The translations under genes were made by a program, and so were the position numbers. The notes beneath the pieces are model-generated. The model had not been told where the DNA came from. It did not search any database and worked only from the letters and a program-made list of their open reading frames with translations. From Ostrinia nubilalis (lineage: Eukaryota; Arthropoda; Insecta; Lepidoptera; Crambidae), in contig NC_087092.1 in NCBI RefSeq assembly GCF_963855985.1, forward strand, positions 17,360,001 through 17,424,000: 64,000 bases of DNA. Direction: 5' to 3'. The first letter of the stretch is position 1. Each line of letters begins with the position of its first letter. Of this stretch, positions 23,772-33,708 are shown in pieces.

Positions 23772-24172
23772 CTACTGCCTCAAAATACAACTACTTTATG
23801 CTCGTAACTATTTGAAGCAGCACTTGACTTTTTGCAACGTTACTCTTATGAAATGGTGTTTCAATATCTGTCAGTCAATAAACATGATTGGCATCCATCC
23901 GCCAAAGTCCGCGATGGCCGACGCTCATCAAACGCAACGTCGCAACTGCGATCTGAAAGATTTTTTGTAATTAATTTTAAAATATACGAAACCTGATACC
24001 TACTGCCTCAAAATAATCTAATTCTTGCCACTATTACAGCAGCACTTTGCTTAACTTTACTCTTATGAAATGATATTTTAATAACTGTCCGTCAATAAAC
24101 ATGATTGGCATCCATCCGCCGAAGTCCGCGATGGCCGACGCTCAACAGGCACAACGTCGCAACTGCGATCTG
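23772..24172. repeat. Diverged tandem duplication (two copies of about 175-187 bp)
   Basis: Copy 1 at 23772..23958 and copy 2 at 24000..24172 share CTACTGCCTCAAAATA at the left, AATAAACATGATTGGCATCC in the middle, GTCCGCGATGGCCGACGCTC and CGTCGCAACTGCGATCTGA at the right. The left halves have drifted; the right halves are almost identical. The sequence matches no repeat elsewhere in the window and contains no long open frame. Confidence 0.8.
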
Positions 24173-24563
24173 ACGGTTCACTCCGACGGCTGTGACGCGC
24201 GATACCATCGCTGACAATTGACGAAGGATCTGATCGACATCGGTGGTAGGGTATGCATGAATCTGGAACGTTGTAGGACAAAAGTCCAGACCTTATGTTT
24301 AAACCAACAATTAGTGCGATTTTTAGATGTGACGCACAAATTTGTAAACAAACTCTCGCTATAGAACTGAACAGAGTCAGTTCAGTACCTGAGAAATGGG
24401 AGCGGTATGGGATGGTGTTTCTGTGACGGTCAAACTTCAAATCTCCTTCAGATCTGTATGCTCTGTCACGCCATAATATGTCAATGTCACCCCTCCCGTG
24501 CCACTCCCATACCATACCTCAAGCACTGACTCGGCTAAGCGCTATACCTATAATATTATAATA
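24173..24563. other. Intergenic, no gene seen
   Basis: The 145-aa minus frame 24078..24515 extends into the tandem duplication; it has no domain and I treat it as chance. Confidence 0.5.
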
Positions 24564-24686
24564 TTAGGCTGGGTTGCACCATCTTACTTTAACTTTGACA
24601 AACGTCAAAAATCTGTCAAACTCTATACAAAAAACACCGGTTATCGTTAAAGTTACGGTCAAAGTTAGGTGGTGCAACTCAGCCAA
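24564..24686 (+). mobile_element. MITE family A, copy 4 (clean reference copy)
   Basis: GGCTGGGTTGCACCATCTTA at the left and GTTAGGTGGTGCAACTCAGC at the right form about 28-bp imperfect terminal inverted repeats. The middle has ACAAACGTCAAAAATCTGTC and ACACCGGTTATCG. TTA precedes the left end. Confidence 0.75.
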
Positions 24687-24765
24687 GACACTAACTAAGG
24701 TCTAGTTAGCGAATCATAAAGTTTAGCATCGAGGCTGTATTACAATAAGATTAGTAAACATACAC

Positions 24766-25056
24766 GATCAAAAGGGTTAGTAGTAGTTTCGCATGATTTT
24801 CCTTCGCACGAATGTGCGAAACGTCCTCTTTTAATAATATCTTTTTTTAGTATGCGTTTCGCCCGGATGTATCAAAAGTATTAAAAAAACGGTTGCGAAT
24901 CGACCCCTTTGAGAACTAGTAATCGCATACTACTACTTCAAAAAAGAGTCGATTCGCACGCGATTTTAATACTTTTAATACATCCGGGCGAAACGCCTAC
25001 TAAAAAAAATTATTGTTGAAAGAGGACGTTTCGCACTACTACTAACCCGATCAAAA
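24766..25056. mobile_element. Foldback DNA element with 8-bp target duplication (hAT-type)
   Basis: The element 24774..25048 (275 bp) starts GGGTTAGTAGTAG and ends CTACTACTAACCC. It is flanked by an exact 8-bp repeat GATCAAAA at 24766..24773 and 25049..25056. Its two halves are long inverted repeats sharing TGCGAAACGTCCTCTTT, GCGTTTCGCCCGGATGTAT and GCGAATCGA, so the whole element can fold into one long hairpin. The left arm has an extra piece of about 25 nt. It has no coding capacity. Eight-bp duplications are the hAT superfamily norm; assignment is by that feature only. Confidence 0.82.
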
Positions 25057-25414
25057 TGATACTCTTTGAAATTGAAAAAAATATCGTTACTAATTCTACA
25101 TTTCCATATTAAGCTATATTACTTGGTCACCCCACGCAGATTGGTCTTGGCAAATGATTGACATACTGCGGGCGCGTTGCTTGAGCCGTACAGTTAGCAA
25201 TGAACTCGATAACTGGTCTTATGTCCATAGCAATACGTCACAGAATCGATTTTTCAATGTTTGTTTGTGTTTTTTAAGGCAACTGTTCCCATATTGCTGC
25301 AAATGTGGAATTGAATGCATGACAATCGTTTTACTGATAAGTGGATCAAGTGTCTTATTTCGTTATTTTAAAAACGTTTAAGTTACGTATTTTGGTGCGC
25401 TTTAGCAACAATAG
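25057..25414. other. Intergenic, no gene seen
   Basis: No supported feature; the 75-aa plus frame here has no domain. Confidence 0.5.
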
Positions 25415-25550
25415 TGACTGAGTTTCTTGCGCTGCTTTTTCGCAGCACTGGCCCATTTACTGTCCCGAAGCAGTGGTAGGGTTAATACTGGGACGTGTAA
25501 AAGTGCTTTTTAAAAGCCTATTTGCAAAAATAAAAAGGGTTTTATGAGTT
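25415..25550 (+). repeat. Interspersed repeat family D, copy 3
   Basis: TGACTGAGTTTCTTGCGCTG, TGTCCCGAAGCAGTGGTAGG and AAGTGCTTTTTAAAAGCC are shared with 55362..55475 and, in reverse, with 1..142. Confidence 0.7.
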
Positions 25551-25620
25551 TTTAGTTTTTAATACTTACATTATTTACAATTGAAAACATAACCCTCCTT
25601 CTGGCGCAGTCGGGTAATAA

Positions 25621-25725
25621 TGACTGACAAATAGCCATGAGTTTCTTGCACAGCGTCTTCTTTCTTAGCTCTAGCCTACCTACATTATTCTCCCGAAAGA
25701 GTAAATATAGGTTCTTATTTGAAAA
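25621..25725 (+). repeat. Interspersed repeat family D, copy 4 (decayed)
   Basis: ATGAGTTTCTTGCACAGCG, TCTTCTTTCTTAGCTCT and TCTCCCGAAAGAGTAA resemble copy 3 with many changes. Confidence 0.5.
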
Positions 25726-25933
25726 CCATGGTGTTTATTTCAGCCTGTAAAACTTTATAACCTTGAATGCTAAGTTGCAACGAACAATGGAAAACAATGT
25801 TAAAGACTTTCATAGAATTGATATAATTAGAGTTGAGGACAAATAAGTAACGAACAAGTAAGTTAATTTGCCGAATCGTGGTATCGTGTGGGCTTGAAAT
25901 CTCGACCATAATATTTATCGTTACAAAGCTGTC

Positions 25934-26058
25934 AATGAGGGTTTTCGCGATTGAAAAATCCGCCAGATGGCAATACGTAGACGCGAGGTCCAAATGCTGC
26001 ATGATTGGTTATTTTTGACATGACATTGACAGATATGTCAAAATCCGCCGGTTGAAAT
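25934..26058. mobile_element. MITE family B, copy 1 (partial)
   Basis: Starts ATGAGGGTTTTCGCGATTG, then ATCCGCCAGATGGCAATACG and ATGCTGCATGATTGG, ending in a TTGACATG-rich centre. Matches one arm and the centre of the full palindromic copy at 38661..38849. Confidence 0.72.
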
Positions 26059-26111
26059 CACAAAAGATATTTTTTCCATGCAGAATTAGAATCAAGTTCG
26101 GAGCGTCGCTG

Positions 26112-26288
26112 CATCGGTTCATCGTCGTTTGAGCCAAATGATGTACACTGCTGGACAAAGGCCTCCCCAAGGTTTTCCATAATGAACGGTCCTGAGCTGC
26201 CCGCATCCAGGCTCTTCACCAGATCGTCGGTCCACCTAGTAGGAGGCCTGCCCATTCTACGTCTTCCAGCCCGTGGTCATCGGTTCAT
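26112..26288 (-). mobile_element. RTE 3' fragment with 11-bp target duplication
   Basis: The insertion 26123..26277 (155 bp) is flanked by CATCGGTTCAT at 26112..26122 and 26278..26288. It carries the GTCGTTTGAGCCAAATGATG end and the GTCCACCTAGTAGGAGGCCT block on the minus strand. Confidence 0.87.
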
Positions 26289-26565
26289 AAAGGGCCATAA
26301 TGTCTGAATTTATGAGTTTATGATGTCTGTCACGATAATAATGACATCAAGATAGTGTACAGTCAGCTCCGAATAAATATTTTTATCACACGTAATGATC
26401 AATAATTCATTATGATAACATAATTAATCTCTTTAATGTTTGGAAATCAATCAAAAATTTGAATTGATATCATTAGGACAATCCATTATTCGTTGTGATA
26501 TTTCAACTCGTCACTAAGCACCCGGACATAAGGCTGTGTCCATAAACACATACCTATATTACCTA

Positions 26566-26860
26566 TATTATCATCATCATCATCATTTCAGCCATAGGAC
26601 GTCCACTACTCAACATTGGCCTCCCCCAATGATTTCCACATCGCCCGATTGGTAACGGCCTGTATCCAGCATCTGTTACTTCCATGATTTCGTCGGTCCA
26701 CGTAGTAGACGGCTCACACTGCGTTTTCCGGTACGTGACCTCCACTCCAGAACCTTGCTACTCCATCGGCCGTCAGTTTTGCGTACTATGTGCCGTGCCC
26801 GTGCCCGTTTACGGATCTGCTCATTTCTGATTTGATCTCTTAAAGAAACACCTACATACA
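26566..26860 (-). mobile_element. RTE 3' fragment, (ATG)n-tail subfamily
   Basis: Starts (ATC)n then ATTTCAGCCATAGGACGTCC, and contains the minus-strand coding remnants of the RTE C-terminus up to the SLRDQIRNEQIRKR block near 26830. Frames are broken by indels. Confidence 0.72.
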
Positions 26861-27268
26861 GGCTAATAATATACGAGTTCATTACCAATACATAATAATA
26901 ATTATGTGTGGAAGCACAATTCTTAAGTCCGTCTAAATCAGTTCATTTTCATTTCCACCCTTATGCGTAAGAGGGAGGAGTTTTGAATCCGTAGTAAAAT
27001 TCAAAAGTAAATAAAAAAGTAAATGTTTCTATTGCGATTAAGTGGTAATAGAGTTGGTCTGGCTTAAGCATTGCTTCGATTCTGATTTTTATTATGTAGT
27101 ACCTACCTACAAATTGAAATATGTGCCTGTTTGGTTAGCAATCTTCCAATGATTTGATAAAGCCATATCAATCAATTATGGTGATTAATAAAATCAGGCA
27201 GCAAGGTAGTGATCTCTAGTAATTACTACCCAACGACAGAAGAACAAGTATTCTAAATTATACATAAT
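26861..27268. other. Intergenic, no gene seen
   Basis: No supported feature. Confidence 0.5.
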
Positions 27269-27458
27269 CAAAGGTGACTGACTGACTGACATAGTGATCT
27301 ATCAACGCACAGCCCAAACCACTGGCAGGATCGGGCTAAAATTTGGCATGTAGGTAGATGTTATGACGTAGGCATCCGCTAAGAAAGGATTTTACGAAAC
27401 TCCACCCCTAAGGGGGTAAAACGGGATCCACGCGTACGAAGTCGCGGGCGGCCGTTAG
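27269..27458 (+). mobile_element. Helitron-like element family C, copy 1
   Basis: Starts TCAAAGGTGACTGACTGACT and ends GAAGTCGCGGGCGGCCGTTAG, with T following. The intact ends in the family are 5' TC and 3' CTAG preceded by a GC hairpin (CGCG...CGCG), and no target duplication is seen; these are Helitron signatures. It shares GGGCTAAAATTTGGCATG and AGATGTTATGACGTAGGC with copies at 30446..30595 and 44686..44883. Confidence 0.65.
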
Positions 27459-30445
27459 TTTATAATATTTTGTCAAAGAGAGTAGGTCCAGTAGGTCTCC
27501 TTGACAAAATAAAATTGCGAAAGCTTCAATGACCTGTCAGTTAGTTGGCAAAACTGATTACAACTAACTTGACGAAATCTATTTTCCTTTCATTTGTCGT
27601 CAGGGTAAACAATTTAGTAGCTTGTCGTAAAAATGGTGATCTTAAATCCAAAAAAAAATCTTATGGGCTGACCCTACCTTTAAAAATGTTTCAAGCATTT
27701 TGTGCACTTTTTGCTAATAACTTAAAGTTTAAATCAAAGCGTCTACCAATTATATTATCTGTTTCTATAATATGTGCACACTTCTCAATATTAAGTTTAA
27801 GATAAATATCGTCGAAATAGTCGATTGCCAATCAAACAAGTAATTACATATTATCTAGAATAATCTATTTCGAAACTCAACAGTTCGTAATGGGAATCGA
27901 CATGTCATTATATTAGAATAAATTGGTGGATTTGTTTGTCATTTAGTTAACAATGAAGAAGGGAAATCACAAAGAGTAAACAGAATAATATAATCTAATT
28001 AACGTAAAAGATATTGACATAACTTTGAACGCTTGGATTTCGTTTGCCTAAAACGTACTTATTACATAACAAAAACAGCAGTACATGGTTAGAAAAAGAT
28101 ATTATCTATGTCTTTGTCTATCCAACATTAATACGTTTTAGGAAACATTGATTGATGTCGATTTCTGTCAACTATTCTGCACATCACGTGGAATCGGACA
28201 GTCATTCTTCTTCAAGGGCAGCGTTTCACCAAATTCAATACAAAACAAACTTGCAATTACCGCAGAATAAAAAGCACGTCAATTTATAAAAACATCAACG
28301 GAACAACGAGTCATGGTGCTATCATTTGAAAGTAGAAAACGATAGAATCGTAGAAGTAGATCTTAAGCCAAACTATTTACAATTGGGAACAATTTTCACG
28401 CGCGCTAATATTTAAAGTACGTAGAAAAAGTTTTTAAAGTAAAAAAAGTAAAACTGTGCAATAAATGCAATTTTTTCCGAAATTAGGAGAGTTTTATCAT
28501 TTTATTTTATCATTTTGACATTTAATTTAGAAAAAATAACAAATAAAGGGAAAATTTTACTAGATGTGACGTGTCAAGTGAGCCAGAATAGTCCACTTAA
28601 ATTGTCTCACTTTTCTCACGCTTACTAGATAGTAATATACATGTAAACATAAATGTAAAAGTAAGCAATCTACGCTCTCTCCGTGCACCATTCACAACTA
28701 AAAAAACACTAAACAACAGAAGCTCCCTCGCGTCCATCTGACATTTGTCAATCATCCCCCCTAGCTGTCAGCTGTCAATGACAATTAATGGGCGGCCATT
28801 CAAAGTTTTATGTGCTTTATTACCTCGCTGTATGAGAAAATGATTAATGCAATCACTAATGCAAATCTGAACGAGCGAGGCACGCACTGGCTTTGTGTAG
28901 TTTTGTATGAGATTGATTTATTGATATTACAGACGTTTATGTTTGTTCAATAAAAGTTCTGGCTGTGGGCGGCGTGGCGAAATTGTAGAGTCGTCTTTGT
29001 GGACATTTTGTCGATCTATTAGTCAGCGTTGGACGTTTCGCAGATTCGAGAAATTCTGTTAATTGTTGTTATTGTTATATTTTTGAAGATGTATGGGATT
29101 TGGAAAGATTTCAATAAGTTTTAAAGGTAAGTTCAATTAGCTATTGAAGCTTCACTTCGATTCTAGCCACTATTTCAGAATTTGGGAACTTAGTTTTAAA
29201 GGTAACAGAGCTATTGAAGATTCTCTTCATAATGTAGAGTTGAATTGGTAAAATACCCAACCATGACAATATTGCAAAAATTACATCGAATCAATCAAGC
29301 GAACATTTCAGGTATCAATCAAACAATGAAAAAAATACGTAGCCTCAATTATTTGTTATTTACGTATTGTCGACTAAGTACAACATAACTATAAAAAAAC
29401 CCTTAATAATAAAAAAATAACTTGATTCCAACTCCTCCACATGTTTGTGTTCATCACGTAAACATTTCTTTCTACGGGATTCAAACCCACTATAGCAGGC
29501 GTTCCGGCGAGTCTACTTCTCAAACCGATTTGACTTCTGAATCTGATGCAATCAAAAATAAAGTGAAGTCATTTTAAATAATATAAGAATGTTATCTGAA
29601 AATCTGGTAAGCAAAAATCTTAATCATTTACCAATTTCAATTAAATGTATTACAAAATTTTTGTTAAATCAACAAAGTGACGAAACACTTTTTGGCAACA
29701 GGAATGACGTAAGCGTTTTTGAGTGACGTCACGCTCTACCTTTCGCGACAATTACGCCCGAAAACCGCACACAAAACTGATTATACATAATTAATATCGA
29801 TACCCAAATATAGCGACTGGGTTGATCCATTTACGCGACGGCGCAAGTCACTATAGTAGAGCGTTTATTTATTAAGTATTGAGTAGAAAACTATACCAAT
29901 GTAGAAGACTTAAAAATCTTTGTGTAAGACTTTATTCAGGGTGGATTCGACCAAACAAGAGTAAATATTAATCTCAGAATAAATCGTCAGTTATTCGACC
30001 TTTTGACATAATTTCCCATACTGAAACTGTCAATATGCCAGTTGTACCAGAAGTTATTCTCGGATAAAAGTTTGGTCGAATCGGGCATTAGGAAAGTATA
30101 ATTTGGTATTCGGTCCGTACTTGAGAAAATTTTTACTTTTGACTTTGAACTTAAATTTTGAGAAAAAAAAATCATAAGTAAGTAACTACCTATTTAGTAA
30201 CTTAAAACTGATTCAGTTCAAAATTTATCATTACATTTACCTATTTACGTAATGCAAATACACACTTACTACGTCTGAAATTTTGAAGCATAGCGTTAGT
30301 ACGAAGACACTGAGCTATTCTCAGATCATCTCTACAAACCAGATGAGCAATTCATGCTGTTTTGAATGCATTACTCATTTTATAGCAGGACTAACCTTCT
30401 TTCTCTATGTTCTCAACACACTTTTAAATCTTCTAAATATTAAAT
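27459..30445. other. Intergenic, no gene seen
   Basis: 3 kb of AT-rich DNA with no supported gene. It includes a GTCA-rich patch with GCTGTCAGCTGTCAATGACA at about 28764..28783 and a POU octamer ATGCAAAT at 28859..28866. A degraded B-box-like stretch at about 29478..29490 is too weak to call. Confidence 0.5.
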
Positions 30446-30595
30446 AACTGAAGGGTGACTGACTGACATAGTGAATCTATCAACGCACAACCCAAACCAC
30501 TGCACAGATCGGGCTGAAATTTGGCATGCAGGTAGATGTTATGACGTAGGCATCCGCTAAGAAAGTATTTTACGAAAGTCGCGGGCGGCCGCTAG
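30446..30595 (+). mobile_element. Helitron-like element family C, copy 2
   Basis: Shares GTGACTGACTGACATAGTG, GGGCTGAAATTTGGCATGC and the end GTCGCGGGCGGCCGCTAG (CTAG at 30592..30595, followed by T). A roughly 40-bp internal piece present in copies 1 and 3 is deleted. It ends 79 bp left of the endogenous retrovirus. Confidence 0.68.
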
Positions 30596-30674
30596 TTTAA
30601 GAAATAAATCAGACGTTCATTGTAGTGAACTTGTTATTTCAATGCAATGAAAGTTTAATTAACTTACGCAATTA

Positions 30675-30678
30675 CGCG
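30675..30678. repeat. Target-site duplication of the endogenous retrovirus (left copy)
   Basis: CGCG here and at 38096..38099 flanks the LTRs. The reconstructed empty site reads TACGCG, an alternating pyrimidine-purine hexamer of the kind known for gypsy-type insertion. Confidence 0.75.
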
Positions 30679-30899
30679 AGTTAAGCTCTAGCCGAGAGCT
30701 TTCGCGAAAAAATATATTTATTTTTAATTACAATTTTACTTAACTAACTAACCTTATTGAATCTAAGTCTTCGACTGCTGTAAAACCGGGCTCGATGCTC
30801 AGGCGCAGGGCTGCTTATCGCCAACAAACGCAAGCTCAGCGTCTAGACGACATCGTCCGATCATTTCGTAGAACCGAGGTACATAGAGCTCGCATAACA
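30679..30899 (-). repeat. 3' LTR of the errantivirus
   Basis: 221 bp, identical to 37875..38095. In element orientation it starts TGTTATGCGAG and ends GCTTAACT. A polyadenylation signal AATAAA lies at 30717..30722 (minus strand), near the end of the LTR. Confidence 0.93.
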
Positions 30900-30909
30900 C
30901 CTCCCCGCC
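30900..30909 (-). other. Polypurine tract of the errantivirus
   Basis: In element orientation GGCGGGGAGG directly precedes the 3' LTR, the expected position of the plus-strand primer for reverse transcription. Confidence 0.7.
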
Positions 30910-30932
30910 GAGATAGAGGTCCATTCTTTAGC

Positions 30933-32564
30933 TTATCTGCTGAAGATAGACCGAGGAACGGATTCAGTTTGTAGAATTACAGGGCGTTCCGTTTCTGTAG
31001 TTACAGCGGCTGCCCTGTTCTGTATGTATTTCCTCCATTTGATGTAGAGAACATATGAAGCTGCTATAATGAAGATTATGTAGAGCGGCGTGGTCCAGTA
31101 TAGATGCGGCTGAATATCTACGTCTTCTAATTTCAAAGTTTGCTGCTCTCGTTCCAAAAATCCAATAGTATTATGAAGTTGTTTCAAATCCACATTTTCA
31201 ATTTTCAGTCGCTCAAGGGGGTTCCTGATTTTCACTTCCTCTGAATTGAACGCATAGAGCTTTATAGGTTTTCCGTAAACGGTATGATGTGAATTTATGA
31301 ATTTCAGCTTTTCACTGGATGCACTGCAGTTTTCCGGAAGTTGTAGTAAGTATACTCCTTTAATTTTCATGTATTCATCCTGAACACACTGTATGTGAAG
31401 CTTAGTAGAGTTTGGACTGACAAATATGTAGTATTCTTCATTTATCTTTTCAAATATTTCCTGCTCTATTTTGACTTGTTCATATTGACATTGCGACGAT
31501 AGTTTCTGAGATATAATCAGGTCGTACACACAGTTACGATTTTGTTCCGGGCTCTGCAGGAGAGTGTTTTCTTGGCAGTAGTGAAATTTTCCTGTTCTTA
31601 TGCAGGGTGATTCCAAGTACTGGTACGCATTTTCGTTCATAACCAGGTAGGATTTGTTAGGAATAAGGATAGTATTATTGGATGTGGGGATTGGGAACAA
31701 TTGATAGTATGTAAATATATCCATATAGAATATCGGTACTTTTATAACAAATATCAACTTATTATCGCTAAAGTAAGAGCCTATGTCTAAAAAGCTACAA
31801 AAAATACGAGATTCTTTCAAATCGGTCGTTACCAATTGATCAGGCTTGTAATGTTTAGTAAGTTCTGATACAAAATATGCTACATTTGAGGACGATAGTA
31901 TGTTACGATAAGCAATATGTTTCGTAGACAGTGATATCGCTGTCTCTAGATCAGTCAGGGTTTCCAAAATAATTTGTACGTTAATTTCCAATAATTTATA
32001 AGAACTGTCCAATTTTACAAAATCAATAAAAGATTGTTCAGAGTAGTTTACTTGTCTTAAAATTTCCGAAATCTTTGTTGATAATTTGTTTTGATTCTGA
32101 ACAATAGACGAAATTGTTGTATTAAAATTTTTCAAAAAGAGTTTGTTCAAAGTAATTGCCTCATTAACATGGTGTGTAATTTCGTTTTGATTTTTCCGAA
32201 GTATGTTTATTGCTTTATCGTATCTTACGGCATCGTCCTGGTCTAGATTACCAGTAATACTATGAATAATCGTACCAAGTCCATCTATAAGCGCTCTTCT
32301 AAATCTAGATCGACTTAACAAATTAAACTTATCGAGGATACTAGTTAGTTTATCAGAAATAAACTGATGTAAAATAACAAATCTAAATTTATAATCCCTA
32401 TTTAAATCGCTAATCAAAGCCTCTAGGGTGAGAGCCTGATTTTTGGTGATAATTATTTGGTCTCTAATGCTGTCTAAATTAATAAGATGTAAAAAGACGT
32501 GATCAGTTTGTTTAACTTTAGATAATCCTAATTTGAATGGCAATATTCCGGGGTTATCAGTCAT
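30933..32564 (-). CDS. env: Errantivirus envelope glycoprotein (F-like), open frame
   Basis: An envelope protein of the type shared by insect errantiviruses and baculovirus F proteins. From the first ATG (32564) it is 543 aa, within the usual range. A furin-type site RFRR is at about residues 87-90, followed by ALIDGLG and ITGNLD, the conserved region at the start of the fusion subunit. A transmembrane segment (LYIIFIIAASYVLYIKW) lies at about 493-509, with a short cytoplasmic tail of some 35 residues. The frame is open further upstream to 32690 inside the integrase region, but only with non-ATG codons. The ATG overlaps the integrase stop by 8 nt. No hydrophobic signal peptide is visible at this start. 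In this group env is made from a spliced RNA, so the true N-terminus may come from an upstream exon. No stops or shifts were seen. Confidence 0.85.
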   Translation of the reverse strand: MTDNPGILPFKLGLSKVKQTDHVFLHLINLDSIRDQIIITKNQALTLEALISDLNRDYKFRFVILHQFISDKLTSILDKFNLLSRSRFRRALIDGLGTIIHSITGNLDQDDAVRYDKAINILRKNQNEITHHVNEAITLNKLFLKNFNTTISSIVQNQNKLSTKISEILRQVNYSEQSFIDFVKLDSSYKLLEINVQIILETLTDLETAISLSTKHIAYRNILSSSNVAYFVSELTKHYKPDQLVTTDLKESRIFCSFLDIGSYFSDNKLIFVIKVPIFYMDIFTYYQLFPIPTSNNTILIPNKSYLVMNENAYQYLESPCIRTGKFHYCQENTLLQSPEQNRNCVYDLIISQKLSSQCQYEQVKIEQEIFEKINEEYYIFVSPNSTKLHIQCVQDEYMKIKGVYLLQLPENCSASSEKLKFINSHHTVYGKPIKLYAFNSEEVKIRNPLERLKIENVDLKQLHNTIGFLEREQQTLKLEDVDIQPHLYWTTPLYIIFIIAASYVLYIKWRKYIQNRAAAVTTETERPVILQTESVPRSIFSR

Positions 32565-33708
32565 CGGCGTTAGTTTCGCTTCCTCGGCTTGTGCCGGGTA
32601 GCTCGCCGTCGTCCTGTAACAAAGAACGTTGCATTTTAAGAGGCCTTCGTATGTTTCGCTTATGGTACTCTTGTTCTCTGACGTCTGCAACTTTAATACC
32701 CAAATCTCTCGCGGCGGTCCTAGTCAAATATCGCGGTTGGTCCTTGTGGCGGACAGCAAGTGGATTTTTTGAATAAATGGCCTTATCCTCTTCATATTCG
32801 AGGGGAGCTTCTAAGGTCTCATTACGTTTATTAATAGTATTTATTTGTTTAGAATTTAGACGTTCGTTAATTTTTTCGTACATTGTTGTTGTTATTTCTT
32901 TATGTTTATTTATGTAATTTTGTAAACATTGTTTTTCCAAAAGAATGTCAAACGGATCGCGGTTATCTAAATGGCCATTAATAATTTCTATAGGTTTTTT
33001 ATCTGTGGCGGAATGTATTGAATTATTATATGCCAATACTGCAAACAGCATCAACTCAGTGATGGTGGACTGTTTGTGGTTTTGTTGTAAAAGTCGAATG
33101 TGTTCTAATATAGTCGAATGAAATCTCTCAATAGCTCCATTCGATTGAGGATTATTGACGCTAGTAAAATGTAAATTAATTTTGTGTAATGCGGCAAATT
33201 CTTTGAGGGGTAGGTTTTTAAATTCTGTCCCTTGGTCAGCGGTGATATTTAAAGGTAAGCCATGGTGAGTCATCCAGATCGTGAGTGAGTTAATGACACT
33301 TACTCCTGTCATGCTATCCAGGGGGTATGCTTGAGCATATTTTGAGAATGTATCTATAATTGTCAGAAACTTTTGGCCTTTAATTTGAAAAGTATCAACA
33401 TGTATAATTTCGAATGGTTTTGTAGGGACCGGTGTGAATTGGAGCATTTGTTTATTGGGATGTCTTTCATATTTATTTGTTTGACAAGATGAACAGTTAT
33501 TTATAATTTCGGTTACTGTTTTAGGAATATTTGGCCAATAGTAATTTCTTTTAAGTTGTTTTTCCGTTTCTACTATGCCTCTGTGATTAGATTTACCTTC
33601 GTGATAAGCTTTTGTAATACGATACTGCTCATCTGTGTCAATAACGTCCTGCAATTTGTTTTTACAGAACACAAGATCGTATGCGGAGTTTTTAAAAGTT
33701 GTTTGCAA
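32557..33708 (-). CDS. pol: Errantivirus integrase (3' part of pol, in a separate frame)
   Basis: Integrase joins element DNA to host chromosomes. The 383-aa frame shows an N-terminal HHCC zinc-binding module (H36, H42, C72, C75) and the catalytic triad D105, D158 and E194 with exactly 35 residues between the last two (DD35E; blocks IHVDTF, ITADQG, NNPQSNGAIERFH). The C-terminus is basic and Asn/Lys-rich. There is no ATG at the left end of the frame: the first codon counted is TTG, and the frame stays open up to about 33850, where the coding register leaves the protease-RT frame. In intact relatives this is one polyprotein with RT, so the separate frame marks a frameshift. It ends 8 nt inside the env start. 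Confidence 0.88.
   Translation of the reverse strand: MQTTFKNSAYDLVFCKNKLQDVIDTDEQYRITKAYHEGKSNHRGIVETEKQLKRNYYWPNIPKTVTEIINNCSSCQTNKYERHPNKQMLQFTPVPTKPFEIIHVDTFQIKGQKFLTIIDTFSKYAQAYPLDSMTGVSVINSLTIWMTHHGLPLNITADQGTEFKNLPLKEFAALHKINLHFTSVNNPQSNGAIERFHSTILEHIRLLQQNHKQSTITELMLFAVLAYNNSIHSATDKKPIEIINGHLDNRDPFDILLEKQCLQNYINKHKEITTTMYEKINERLNSKQINTINKRNETLEAPLEYEEDKAIYSKNPLAVRHKDQPRYLTRTAARDLGIKVADVREQEYHKRNIRRPLKMQRSLLQDDGELPGTSRGSETNADD

Noticed and set aside
24078..24515. 145-aa minus-strand open frame
   Set aside because: Overlaps the non-coding tandem duplication, has unusual Ser/Arg composition and no domain.
25715..26002. Frames sharing MQHLDLASTYCHLADFSIAKTL with 47253..47435
   Set aside because: The shared peptide is simply translation of MITE family B arms, not a gene family.
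32564..32690. Start of env at 32690
   Set aside because: The codon there is TTG and the region codes for the integrase C-terminus in another frame; the first ATG is at 32564.
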